Positions 7,577-15,120 are shown, numbered from the stretch's first letter. The stretch is DNA of 20,819 nucleotides from an uncultured bacterium (GCA_903898335.1 CAIUEV010000020.1:1-20819); one strand, 5' to 3'. Translations and numbers: made by a program. The notes: generated by a model from the sequence alone, not told the origin.

Positions 7577-8899
7577 ATGCAATCCAGAACCGAAAAATTT
7601 TCTTTCCACGTTAAAGTTTTCGGTTGCCAAATGAATCAGGCGGATTCCGAAAGGTTTTCCGCCTTTTTGGTCGCTCTCGGCGGTAAACCCGATTCGGAAG
7701 AAAATTCAAAAATAATAATTTTCGTTAGTTGCGGGGTTCGTCAAACGGCTGAGCAAAAGATAGTCAGCTCTATTAAAAAAAGTAGGAACGGTCGGCCGGG
7801 TTCAATTTTAATTTTGACCGGTTGCCTGGCTCATCGTCCCGATGTTCAGAAATCGCTTCGAGAAATTGTAGATATTTTTATTCCCGCCGGCCAATTGAGT
7901 GATTTTGTTAATGAAATTAAAAACCTAACCGGCTTGGAAAAAGATTTTAAAGTGGATGACTTCTATACTTTAAAGCCATTAAGAGAAGAGACTTTTAGAG
8001 TTTTTATCCCGATAATGACCGGCTGCAATAATTTTTGCTCCTACTGTGTTGTCCCCTATGCTCGTGGCCGAGAGGTTTCAAGATCGCCCGAAGAAATTCT
8101 TGAAGAGGTGAAACTGGCAATAAAAAACGATGCAAAGGAGATTTTTTTACTCGGTCAAAATGTAAATAGCTATAAAGGAGAGGATGGAAAGGGAACTAGC
8201 TGGGACTTCCCCGATCTGCTTAAAAAAGTGAATTCTCTGAGAGGCGATTTTTGGATTAAATTTCTCTCCTCTCATCCAAAAGATACGGACGCCAAGCTTT
8301 TAAAAACCATGAGCGACTGTAAAAAGGTTTCTCCCAATTTACACCTGCCGATTCAGTCGGGTAGCAATAAAATCTTAAAACTGATGAACCGAAAATATAC
8401 AGCCGAAAAATATTTGAATCTCCTTAAAAAAGCAAAAGAAATCTATCCTGAAATAGTGATTTCTTCCGATATTATCGTAGGTTTTCCCGGGGAGTCTGAA
8501 AAAGATTTCGAAAAATCAATTGCAGTTGTCAAGAAAGCTCGTTTTGAAATGTTGTACAGTCTTAAATATTCCAAAAGACCGCAAACGGCCGCCTCAAAAA
8601 TGAAAGAGACTGTCGACTCCTTGGAAAAAAAACGACGGCAGCAAGAGCTTGATCGAACCTGGAAGGCGATATCCGTTAAGAATAATCAAAAATTTATTGG
8701 TAAGCAAATAAAATTCATCATTAACAGCACGAAAGAGACGGCCTCAGGCTTACTAACTCTCGGTAAAAGTTTTGAAGAAAAAACAGTTTGCGTAACTCAA
8801 AAAAAATCGGATAATATAAAGGTCAGAGGAGACTGGGCTTGGGCTCAAATAGAAAGTGTCAGCCCGCTCGGTCTGAAAGGGAAAATTGTCAAAAAATAA
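7577..8899 (+). CDS. miaB: tRNA-2-methylthio-N6-dimethylallyladenosine synthase (MiaB-type radical SAM enzyme)
   Basis: Adds a 2-methylthio group to i6A37 of tRNAs reading UNN codons. The N-terminal UPF0004 domain holds the three auxiliary-cluster cysteines: VFGCQMN (Cys17), VSCGVRQTAEQ (Cys52) and TGCLA (Cys83). The radical SAM motif is TGCNNFCSYC (Cys150, 154, 157), followed by VVPYARGREVSR, the MiaB rather than RimO or MtaB form. A C-terminal TRAM-like RNA-binding domain covers about residues 365-437. At 440 aa it has the usual length. In many MiaB proteins the second Cys lies in NTC; here it is VSC, with the Cys kept. It is 7 nt after rplO and 14 nt before corA, so probably co-transcribed with the ribosomal genes. 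A MiaA partner is not seen in the window. Confidence 0.93.
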   Translation: MQSRTEKFSFHVKVFGCQMNQADSERFSAFLVALGGKPDSEENSKIIIFVSCGVRQTAEQKIVSSIKKSRNGRPGSILILTGCLAHRPDVQKSLREIVDIFIPAGQLSDFVNEIKNLTGLEKDFKVDDFYTLKPLREETFRVFIPIMTGCNNFCSYCVVPYARGREVSRSPEEILEEVKLAIKNDAKEIFLLGQNVNSYKGEDGKGTSWDFPDLLKKVNSLRGDFWIKFLSSHPKDTDAKLLKTMSDCKKVSPNLHLPIQSGSNKILKLMNRKYTAEKYLNLLKKAKEIYPEIVISSDIIVGFPGESEKDFEKSIAVVKKARFEMLYSLKYSKRPQTAASKMKETVDSLEKKRRQQELDRTWKAISVKNNQKFIGKQIKFIINSTKETASGLLTLGKSFEEKTVCVTQKKSDNIKVRGDWAWAQIESVSPLGLKGKIVKK

Positions 8900-8913
8900 A
8901 AAACAAAAAATCA

Positions 8914-9822
8914 ATGCAATCAATCTCTCATCAAGAATTTTCCTGGATATTTATCGAGGACATAAAGGCGGACGATATCTCTTTTGTTCAAAGAGAATTC
9001 AACCTCCATCCTCTTATAATTGGAAAATTGACGTCTCCTCTCTACCGTCCTCAGTTCAACGAGCATGACGGCTATCTTTTTCTCGTTCTGCATTTCCCGA
9101 TTTTTTTCAAAAACGGCGGCTTTAAAGAGGTGGGGGAGGTCGACATTTTGGTCAATGATAAATTTCTGGTCACGGTTTGTTCGAAAGAAGGCTCTCCTAT
9201 CGGGGTTTTTTTTGAACAGTGTCAAAGAAACATTGAAATTTCCAAAAAATATTTTCAGAAAGGACCTTACTATTTGTTGCTTATTTTAATCGGTCAAATT
9301 TTAAATGGATATTTCCCATTTCTTGATCAATTGGCCATGAAGACCGACTCGATCGAGAACGATCTCTTTAACGACAAAGAAAGCAAGACTTTGAAAGAAA
9401 TAACTTTTCTGCAAAGAGATATTCTTGATGTTCGGAGAGTTTTAAAACCTCAGCTACCGGTTTTTAAGTCCATTTTTTCCAAAAAAGAAGTTCGAGATAA
9501 CGGTTTTCTGTCAGTTTATGCCGACGATATTCTTTCCACCAATGTCCAAATTTGGAACACATTGGAAAATTATTGGGAGACGGCCAATACCTTACATAGG
9601 ACCAACAATACTCTTCTTTCGCATAAACTTAATAAAATAGTCAACATTCTCACCGCCTTTTCAGTCAGCTTTTTACCGGTTGGTATTTTAGCCTCTATTT
9701 TTGGTATGAATGTCAAATTTTCTCCGCTATTCGAAGATGTGAGAGTTATCTTTTTTATAATGTTCCTAACGATGTCCTTAGTCGGAATTTTTCTGTTTAT
9801 TTTGATAAAAAAGAAAGGTTAA
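8914..9822 (+). CDS. corA: CorA-family Mg2+/divalent cation channel
   Basis: A homopentameric inner-membrane channel for Mg2+ (also Co2+ or Ni2+). The long cytosolic N-terminal domain (1-240) ends in the helical stalk. Two membrane helices follow at about 245-263 and 277-298. The GMN selectivity motif is at residues 264-266 (SIFGMNVKFSP), just after the first helix, and the C-terminus is basic (KKKG). It is 302 aa, close to the usual length of about 316. I chose the ATG at 8914 because the longer frame from 8839 would overlap miaB by 61 nt and add 25 polar residues unlike the family start. From 8914 the protein begins MQSISHQEFSWIFIED, as expected. Confidence 0.94.
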   Translation: MQSISHQEFSWIFIEDIKADDISFVQREFNLHPLIIGKLTSPLYRPQFNEHDGYLFLVLHFPIFFKNGGFKEVGEVDILVNDKFLVTVCSKEGSPIGVFFEQCQRNIEISKKYFQKGPYYLLLILIGQILNGYFPFLDQLAMKTDSIENDLFNDKESKTLKEITFLQRDILDVRRVLKPQLPVFKSIFSKKEVRDNGFLSVYADDILSTNVQIWNTLENYWETANTLHRTNNTLLSHKLNKIVNILTAFSVSFLPVGILASIFGMNVKFSPLFEDVRVIFFIMFLTMSLVGIFLFILIKKKG

Positions 9823-9846
9823 CAAGAATTTTAATTTAATATAAAA

Positions 9847-11940
9847 ATGCAAAAAATTGAAACTCGAACCGGAGCAGCAATAATAATAGGCTTCTCACTT
9901 TTGACGCTTGGCCTTATTTTTACTTTTTGGTCAGGACTGGATGACTTTGGAGGAACTGAAAATTTTATCAAAAAAAATAAAGGCGGAAAAAATATTGTGT
10001 CTAGCCAAAAATCATTTGGCTTGGTTAAATTTTCTTCCGAAAGCGAGTTGAAAGAATATATGGAAGCGAGCGAGAAGATGAATATGACTCGTGGGTTTGG
10101 AGGAGCGGAGAGTCTTTCAGATTTTTCCATGCCACAGAGTGCTCCTTTGATGGAAGGTGGTGCCGCAAGAACATCGGGATTTTCCGAGATGGCTAAAAGT
10201 AGTAATGCGGTAGATTCGGGAATTTCTCCAAACCGTTTTTCCCAGACCAATACTCAAGTATTAAGCATTGACGAACCGGACATAGTCAAGACCGACGGTC
10301 AGAATATTTACTATTCAAAGGAAAGACGATTTATGCTCTATGATGAAAGACCAATGCCAATGAGCAAAATGGCTCCCGAGATTGGAATTGTTCCCCCTTA
10401 TCCGGATCAGCCCAACTATGCGGACATGACCGAAATTATAAAGGCTTTTCCATTGGCCGAGGCGAAAAAAATCGGCCGGATAGATGAACGCGGGGATCTT
10501 TTTATCAGCAACAAAACTCTCATTATTCTCGCTCAAGAAAAAAAGAAAATATATGCTTACGATGTTTCATCTCCCGGTCAACCCAAAGAAAAATGGAATT
10601 GGAGCTTGGCTGAGAACAGCCGCATCGTTACCTCCAGAATGATGAACGGAAAAATATTTTTAATTAGTGAATCTTACAGCGACCTCGAAAAACCCTGCCC
10701 CATCAGACCGATGACTCGGAGCGGGGTAGCGATAGAGTTGGCCTGTACGGATATTTACCATCCGATAGAAAATGTTTCAGCCGACTCGACTTATTCTCTT
10801 GTCACTCTAGACGCTGAAACCGGTAACGATCTTGCTAAAACAGCCTTTGTCGGTTCAGGATCGACCTCAACAGTCTATGTTTCGGAGCAATCGGTATACT
10901 TAACCTATCAAAAGCCGACCGATAACGTTAAACTTTTCGCAACTTTTCTTGAGAGTAATTCCGATCTTTTCAGTCCAACCATCGCTCAGAAAATTAAAAA
11001 TTTAGACAGCTACGATATTTCTTCAAACGCAAAATTGGAAGAAATGAACACTCTGATTCAAAAGCATTTGCAATCATTGAGCAGAGATGAATCAATGAAG
11101 TTGAGGAACAATGTCAGCAATCGCCTAACCGATTTCGCCAAAAAAGAAGGTAGGCGCTACCAGTCTACCGGCATTGTTAAAATCGGAGTTAGTAACCTGG
11201 AGCCGGAAAGCACCGGTGAAGTTCCCGGTACCCCATTAAATCAATTCTCTCTTGATGAATACAAAGGAAATCTCCGCATAGCGACCACTTTCACCCCATT
11301 GAACTGGCTGCCCGGCGGATTCTATTCGAACAATAACTCAGAACAAGCCAGTGATGTCTATGTTTTAAACGAAAACTTAAATCCAATCGGATCGGTCAAA
11401 GATCTGGGTAAGGGCGAAAGAATTTATTCGGTGAGATTCTTGAAAGACAGGGGATATGTAGTAACTTTCAAACAAATTGATCCTTTCTTTGTTTTGGATC
11501 TCTCTTCCCCCGACAATCCCGAGCTGAAAGGAGAACTTAAAATACCCGGCTACTCTTCTTATTTGCACCCTCTACCCAATGGACAAATCTTGGGTGTTGG
11601 AGAGGAGGACGGAAAAGTGAAAATTTCTTCTTTTGAAGTCAGCGATCCGAGTAACCCGAAAGAAGTCTCCACTTATCGAATGGACGAGTACTGGAGCGAA
11701 GCCGGAAGCAATCATCACGCTTTTCTGTTAGATGAAAAGCACAGAGTCTTTTTCATTCCGGGAAGTGAAGGTGGCTACATATTTTCCTATGAGGGCGGTA
11801 TCAAGTTAGAAAGGGCCATTAGCGGGTTTCAAGTTAAACGCGCTGTCTACATCGATAACTATATGTACATAATCGGAGAAAAAGGAATAAAAGTAATCAA
11901 CGAAAACAGTTGGAGTGACGAAAAAGAAATAGAACTATAA
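9847..11940 (+). CDS. Membrane-anchored Beta_propel-domain protein (697 aa)
   Basis: An N-terminal anchor helix (about residues 8-28) is followed by a low-complexity Gly/Ser/Met-rich linker (30-130). At 134-157 comes TNTQVLSIDEPDIVKTDGQ, which closely fits the opening motif of the Beta_propel family (PF09826, secreted proteins distantly related to WD40 propellers). The remaining 540 residues show repeated beta blades with Asp/Gly turns, for example about 510-600 (KDRGYVVTFKQIDPFFVLDL). The protein is probably extracellular; no enzymatic function is established for the family. It begins 24 nt after corA and is followed 14 nt later by a DUF2207 gene. The pair looks like an envelope module, which is inference. 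The family assignment rests on motif recall. Confidence 0.82.
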   Translation: MQKIETRTGAAIIIGFSLLTLGLIFTFWSGLDDFGGTENFIKKNKGGKNIVSSQKSFGLVKFSSESELKEYMEASEKMNMTRGFGGAESLSDFSMPQSAPLMEGGAARTSGFSEMAKSSNAVDSGISPNRFSQTNTQVLSIDEPDIVKTDGQNIYYSKERRFMLYDERPMPMSKMAPEIGIVPPYPDQPNYADMTEIIKAFPLAEAKKIGRIDERGDLFISNKTLIILAQEKKKIYAYDVSSPGQPKEKWNWSLAENSRIVTSRMMNGKIFLISESYSDLEKPCPIRPMTRSGVAIELACTDIYHPIENVSADSTYSLVTLDAETGNDLAKTAFVGSGSTSTVYVSEQSVYLTYQKPTDNVKLFATFLESNSDLFSPTIAQKIKNLDSYDISSNAKLEEMNTLIQKHLQSLSRDESMKLRNNVSNRLTDFAKKEGRRYQSTGIVKIGVSNLEPESTGEVPGTPLNQFSLDEYKGNLRIATTFTPLNWLPGGFYSNNNSEQASDVYVLNENLNPIGSVKDLGKGERIYSVRFLKDRGYVVTFKQIDPFFVLDLSSPDNPELKGELKIPGYSSYLHPLPNGQILGVGEEDGKVKISSFEVSDPSNPKEVSTYRMDEYWSEAGSNHHAFLLDEKHRVFFIPGSEGGYIFSYEGGIKLERAISGFQVKRAVYIDNYMYIIGEKGIKVINENSWSDEKEIEL

Positions 11941-11954
11941 AATGCCTGGAAGCA

Positions 11955-13775
11955 GTGATTATTTTTAATAACTCGACCGTGATAAAAATTAAATATTTTA
12001 TTCTCTTCCTTTTCATCTTTCTGCTCGGCATATTTAATCTTTCTCCAATAAACGCCGGTGACGACGAAAGAATAAAGAAATTTAAAGCCGATATTGTTTT
12101 GGAAAAGAACAGCGAAGTGATTGTAACCGAGGAAATAAGCTATTTTTTCCCGGAGCGAAGACACGGTATTACAAGGTATCTTCCTTATAAATATCAAGTC
12201 CAAAAAGCTAATGGCGGTGTAACAGACTACAATGTTAATTTCAAATTTGTTTCGGCCGAAGAATCAACGAACGGAAACGACTGGATCGAAGTTCCTTTTG
12301 TTGTGACTAAAGAGGGAAACAACCAAAATATTCGAATCGGTCGAGAAGATCAGACAGTCGAGGGAGACAGAGGCTATCGTCTCAGGTACTCTGTTCAAAA
12401 CGTGATAACTTATCAACCCCAAAGCAATGAAGCTCAAGATGAATTTTTCTGGAATGTTACCGGTAACGGCTGGAATATCCCGATTGAAAAGTCAGAAGCC
12501 ACTGTTACTTTTCCCGCAGAAATAGATAACTCAAAATGGTCTTTTGCCTGTTTTACCGGATCGCTTGGCTCAACCGAAGCAGAGTGTCTCTTCGAGGCGG
12601 TCGATAAAAACAAAGTAAAGTTCGAATCCAAATGGTCATTACCGGAAAAGTCCGGCTTAAGCGTTCTTTCCGGACTGCCTCACGGCCTAATCGAAAAACC
12701 GAATTTAAGCCAAAGTTTCTGGCTAATATTGAAATACAATTTAATTTATTATGCTTTTCTGTTGCTTCCCTTGGCGGTTACGATTTTACTGTTGGTAATT
12801 TGGTTTCTTAAAGGAAGAGATCCCAAAGGCAAGGGAACAATAATTCCGTTTTACGGGGCGCCGGGAAACCTCACTCCCGTAGAGGTGGGAACTCTTTTTG
12901 ACGAAAAAGCCGATCCTAAGGATTTCTCATCCGCCATAATAAATTTAGCCATCAAGGGCTATCTTAAAATTAGAGAAATAGAAAAGAAACCGCTATTCGG
13001 AATTTTTAAGAATCGGCCGAACTATCAAATTTTCTTTCTGAAGAAAAATGATCTTCCCGCCGGGGTGGAAAGAGAGATCTACGCTACTATTTTAGGCTTA
13101 GGTGTTCAATCAAGTGTCACCTTGGAACAATTGCAAAATGTTTTCCCTCAGAAAATTACAATGTTTCGTAACATTGCTTACGATGGATTGGTCAGAAAAG
13201 GCTATTTCCCCAAAAATCCGGAGAAAGTCAGAAAAACTTATTTTCTGATCGGGGTGATTTTTTTGATTGTCGGTTTCATTTTTGCCGGTGGCAGCTTTGG
13301 AATAATAGGAGCGGGGAGCGTTATGTTAACAGGCTTTATAATAATGTTTTTCGGCTACTTAATGCCGAAAAAAACCATCAAGGGAGTCGATGCTTACGAA
13401 AAAATTCTAGGTCTGAAGGAATATTTGGAAGTGGCGGAAAAAGATCGAATAAATTTTCATAATGCACCGGAAAAAAGACCGGAACTTTTTGAGAAGTTAT
13501 TACCATATGCCATGATCTTGGGAGTGGAACGAGCCTGGGCGAAGCAATTTGAAGGCATTTATAATCAGAATCCAACTTGGTACGAAGGCCCGAACAACTT
13601 CACTACCTTTAATACTCTTTATTTTGTCAATTCACTCAGTGCCTTTTCCGAAGTAACCAATCTGGCCATGGGAGTTAAAAGCGAAGGCGGAGTGAGCGCG
13701 GGAGGCGGAAGCGGCTTTGGCGGTGGCGGTTTTTCCGGCGGCGGATTCGGTGGCGGGGGCGGAGGAAGCTGGTAA
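11955..13775 (+). CDS. DUF2207 domain-containing membrane protein with Gly-rich tail (606 aa)
   Basis: A predicted envelope protein of unknown function. A signal peptide (residues about 10-34, ending NAGDD) leads into the extracellular DUF2207 domain (VTEEISYFFPERRHGITRYLP). A membrane helix lies at about 262-287, followed by GRDP and the conserved segment GNLTPVEVGTLFDEKADPKD, then IINLAIKGYLKI. A second hydrophobic region covers about 425-460. The last 30 residues are Gly/Ser-rich, ending GGGGGGSW, the usual ending of this family. The start is a GTG at 11955, with GGAAG only 2 nt upstream. A second GTG at 11979, just before the signal peptide (MIKIKYFILF), is an equally possible start. No terminator is seen between this gene and the Beta_propel gene. 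Confidence 0.88.
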   Translation: MIIFNNSTVIKIKYFILFLFIFLLGIFNLSPINAGDDERIKKFKADIVLEKNSEVIVTEEISYFFPERRHGITRYLPYKYQVQKANGGVTDYNVNFKFVSAEESTNGNDWIEVPFVVTKEGNNQNIRIGREDQTVEGDRGYRLRYSVQNVITYQPQSNEAQDEFFWNVTGNGWNIPIEKSEATVTFPAEIDNSKWSFACFTGSLGSTEAECLFEAVDKNKVKFESKWSLPEKSGLSVLSGLPHGLIEKPNLSQSFWLILKYNLIYYAFLLLPLAVTILLLVIWFLKGRDPKGKGTIIPFYGAPGNLTPVEVGTLFDEKADPKDFSSAIINLAIKGYLKIREIEKKPLFGIFKNRPNYQIFFLKKNDLPAGVEREIYATILGLGVQSSVTLEQLQNVFPQKITMFRNIAYDGLVRKGYFPKNPEKVRKTYFLIGVIFLIVGFIFAGGSFGIIGAGSVMLTGFIIMFFGYLMPKKTIKGVDAYEKILGLKEYLEVAEKDRINFHNAPEKRPELFEKLLPYAMILGVERAWAKQFEGIYNQNPTWYEGPNNFTTFNTLYFVNSLSAFSEVTNLAMGVKSEGGVSAGGGSGFGGGGFSGGGFGGGGGGSW

Positions 13776-13851
13776 AAAGATACCGGAAGAGAGATAAATA
13801 GTTTGCCTATTTCAGGAAATATTTCTCATCCTCTTTACAAAATCTTTCTAA

Positions 13852-13945
13852 CTTTATAGACTTTATAAACTTTATAAACTTTATAAACTTTATAAACTTT
13901 TTAACTTTTTAACTTTTTAACTTTTTAACTTTATAAACTTTCCAA
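13852..13945. repeat. A/T-rich tandem repeat array (9-bp and 8-bp units)
   Basis: One CTTTATAGA copy and four CTTTATAAA copies (13852-13896) are followed by four exact CTTTTTAA copies (13897-13928), one more CTTTATAAA (13929-13937) and a decayed copy CTTTCCAA (13938-13945). The units share CTTT...AA, so the 8-bp form probably arose from the 9-bp form. The array lies between the DUF2207 stop and tRNA-Pro in a noncoding gap of 175 nt. There are no spacers, so it is not CRISPR. Confidence 0.95.
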
Positions 13946-13950
13946 CTTCT

Positions 13951-14026
13951 CGGGATGTGGCCTAATTGGTAAGGCGCACGATTCGGGTTCGTGAGACTCC
14001 GGGTTCGAGTCCCGGCATCCCGACCA
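13951..14026 (+). tRNA. tRNA-Pro (anticodon CGG) with encoded CCA
   Basis: The acceptor stem CGGGATG/CATCCCG pairs perfectly with the C1-G72 pair typical of bacterial tRNA-Pro. The D stem is GCC/GGC and the anticodon stem CACGA/TCGTG encloses TTCGGGT, giving anticodon CGG (codon CCG) with G37. The T stem is CCGGG/CCCGG with loop TTCGAGT. Discriminator A at 14023 is followed by an encoded CCA (14024-14026). A hairpin terminator follows within 7 nt. Confidence 0.96.
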
Positions 14027-14032
14027 AATTAA

Positions 14033-14061
14033 AAAAGACTCCTTGTTCATGGGAGTCTTTT
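14033..14061. terminator. Bidirectional rho-independent terminator
   Basis: AAAAGACTCC (14033-14042) pairs over 10 bp with GGAGTCTTTT (14052-14061) around a 9-nt loop. On the minus strand the stem is followed by a T-rich run (TTAATTT), ending the Ivy-like gene transcript. On the plus strand TTTTGTGTGTTTT follows, ending tRNA-Pro. Confidence 0.85.
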
Positions 14062-14093
14062 GTGTGTTTTGGAGGGTGAAAAATGATTTGTCT

Positions 14094-14567
14094 CTACTCC
14101 AGATATGCATTGATCAGCAATTGCTTGATCAATGCATCCGGGGCGCCGTGGATCTCAATCGCCTCACGATCATATTTCTCTCGAAGCAGAAAGGCTTTTC
14201 GAGATAAAGTATCGTAGGCGATGATGTGGACTGTTCCGGCGCAATCGTGCGGGGTGCAACCTCGAAGAACAACCAGGATTCGACCCTCCTTTGTCTTAAA
14301 AAAACCATTAGGGAAGGCGGTTCCAATATCATTCTTTTTGAAAGTCGACTTAACCTTTAAAATGGCATCCACTATCTCGGGGTGCCTTTTGAGGGTTTCG
14401 TAGTTATACTCACCGTAAGTTTCCGTAAGGCTACGGAGGTACTCACGGTAGATTGGTATTGATACTGTTTTTAAAATATCAATCGGAATTGTTTCAGGAG
14501 CTGTCGCGCCGAAAGCGCTTCCGATCGATACCAATAAACATAAGATTACTAGAAAAAACTTCATCAT
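14094..14567 (-). CDS. Secreted Ivy-like protein (possible lysozyme inhibitor)
   Basis: A small exported protein of 157 aa. The Sec signal peptide MMKFFLVILCLLVSIGSAFG ends with an Ala-Phe-Gly cleavage site. The mature part is about 137 aa. Near its C-terminus is GCTPHDCAG, matching the CKPHDC signature of Ivy (inhibitor of vertebrate lysozyme), in which a disulfide-closed loop carrying the His plugs the lysozyme active site. The following beta strands and the closing HGAPDALIKQLL also fit the Ivy end (LG-P-D-like). The N-terminal half is not obviously Ivy, so the assignment rests mainly on the loop. Start: AAAGGGG lies 4 nt before the ATG at 14567 (or 7 nt before the ATG at 14564); a frame from 14585 would put the SD inside the gene. 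It has its own promoter and terminator and no operon partner. It is probably horizontally acquired. Confidence 0.6.
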   Translation of the reverse strand: MMKFFLVILCLLVSIGSAFGATAPETIPIDILKTVSIPIYREYLRSLTETYGEYNYETLKRHPEIVDAILKVKSTFKKNDIGTAFPNGFFKTKEGRILVVLRGCTPHDCAGTVHIIAYDTLSRKAFLLREKYDREAIEIHGAPDALIKQLLINAYLE

Positions 14568-14571
14568 TTTT

Positions 14572-14578
14572 CCCCTTT
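14572..14578 (-). promoter_or_regulatory. Strong ribosome binding site for the Ivy-like gene
   Basis: AAAGGGG on the minus strand, 4 nt before the ATG at 14567 and 7 nt before that at 14564. It decides the start against the upstream ATG at 14585. Most other genes in the window lack such a motif. Confidence 0.7.
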
Positions 14579-14610
14579 CTTCCAAAATATTTAAGGTACT
14601 TGAACGCTAA

Positions 14611-14639
14611 ACAGTAGGAAAAGAATATAAAAAAGTCAA
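14611..14639 (-). promoter_or_regulatory. Sigma70-type promoter for the Ivy-like gene
   Basis: On the minus strand the -35 box TTGACT (14639-14634) is separated by 17 bp from the -10 box TACTGT (14616-14611). The expected start is near 14604, giving a leader of about 37 nt to the ATG. Confidence 0.6.
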
Positions 14640-14645
14640 GCAAAT

Positions 14646-14674
14646 TTGACATTTTAGAATAAAAATAGTTTATT
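14646..14674 (+). promoter_or_regulatory. Candidate sigma70 promoter for the 116-aa membrane protein gene
   Basis: A perfect -35 box TTGACA (14646-14651) and a 17-bp spacer lead to TTTATT (14669-14674), a moderate -10. This -35 and the divergent one form an inverted repeat (GTCAA-N6-TTGAC, 14635-14650), so the two promoters lie back to back. Confidence 0.45.
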
Positions 14675-14732
14675 TCTCTACTAATAAAGCTTCCTGTTGG
14701 GGAAGTCAGCTCCTTAAGAAAGGAAAAATAGC

Positions 14733-15083
14733 ATGACTTATTACTACACCGTTCAATGGATTATCTTATTTTTGCTTCTTACTCTTTTTTGCTCTATTGT
14801 TGTCATGGTTGTTAACTGTCTGTTTGGAATTTTCTCTCGGTTGGTTACAGGAATCTCAGCGATTATCTTGATACTATGTGTTCTTGCAATCACCTCTCCC
14901 GTCATAACATCCTCGATCAAGGTAGCAAATACGACCGAGATTAAATTTTTGGAGCAAACCGACTTTAGCCAAATTCCGTTAAAGGGAATACGCGAAATCT
15001 CAATGAACGCTAAAGTCATATTTAAAGATGGTCTGTTAGTTGAGGTGGTCCCAGCTCAATCCAAAAACAGCATCAAGAAATAG
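14733..15083 (+). CDS. Two-span small membrane protein, unknown (116 aa)
   Basis: I do not recognise this protein. Two hydrophobic helices lie at about residues 7-32 and 36-60. A soluble C-terminal part of about 55 residues follows, probably on the outer face if the loop between helices is cytosolic, and ends in a basic tail. AAGAAAGGA (14716-14724) is a good SD 8 nt before the ATG, and a hairpin terminator follows within 11 nt. It is divergent from the Ivy-like gene and shares its SD-led style, so the two probably arrived together. A functional link is not shown by the sequence. Confidence 0.72.
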   Translation: MTYYYTVQWIILFLLLTLFCSIVVMVVNCLFGIFSRLVTGISAIILILCVLAITSPVITSSIKVANTTEIKFLEQTDFSQIPLKGIREISMNAKVIFKDGLLVEVVPAQSKNSIKK

Positions 15084-15093
15084 CTTTAAAATC

Positions 15094-15120
15094 AAGACTC
15101 TCTTTATATTAGAGAGTCTT
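15094..15120 (+). terminator. Rho-independent terminator, overlapping the convergent copA stop
   Basis: AAGACTCTCT (15094-15103) pairs with AGAGAGTCTT (15111-15120) around TTATATT and is followed by ATTTATTTTT on the plus strand. The 3' arm overlaps the copA stop codon (15119-15121). The stem shares its AAGACTC/GAGTCTT core with the terminator at 14033. Confidence 0.85.

Noticed and set aside
8839-8913. Longer start for corA
   Set aside because: It would overlap miaB by 61 nt and adds 25 polar residues not seen at CorA starts; the ATG at 8914 fits the family.
11942-11968. Eight-codon frame between the Beta_propel and DUF2207 genes
   Set aside because: Too short to support, and no evidence it affects the GTG start at 11955.
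13796-13812. AAATAG/CTATTT hairpin after the DUF2207 gene as a terminator
   Set aside because: A six-pair A/T-rich stem with no T run after it is too weak.
13852-13945. CRISPR array
   Set aside because: Units of 8-9 bp are directly joined with no spacers and no cas genes are present.
14568-14585. Upstream ATG (at 14585) for the Ivy-like protein
   Set aside because: It would put the strong SD inside the coding region and a charged segment before the signal peptide.
13951-15120. Integrative element in the tRNA-Pro 3' end
   Set aside because: No repeat of the tRNA 3' end is found downstream, and no integrase is present.
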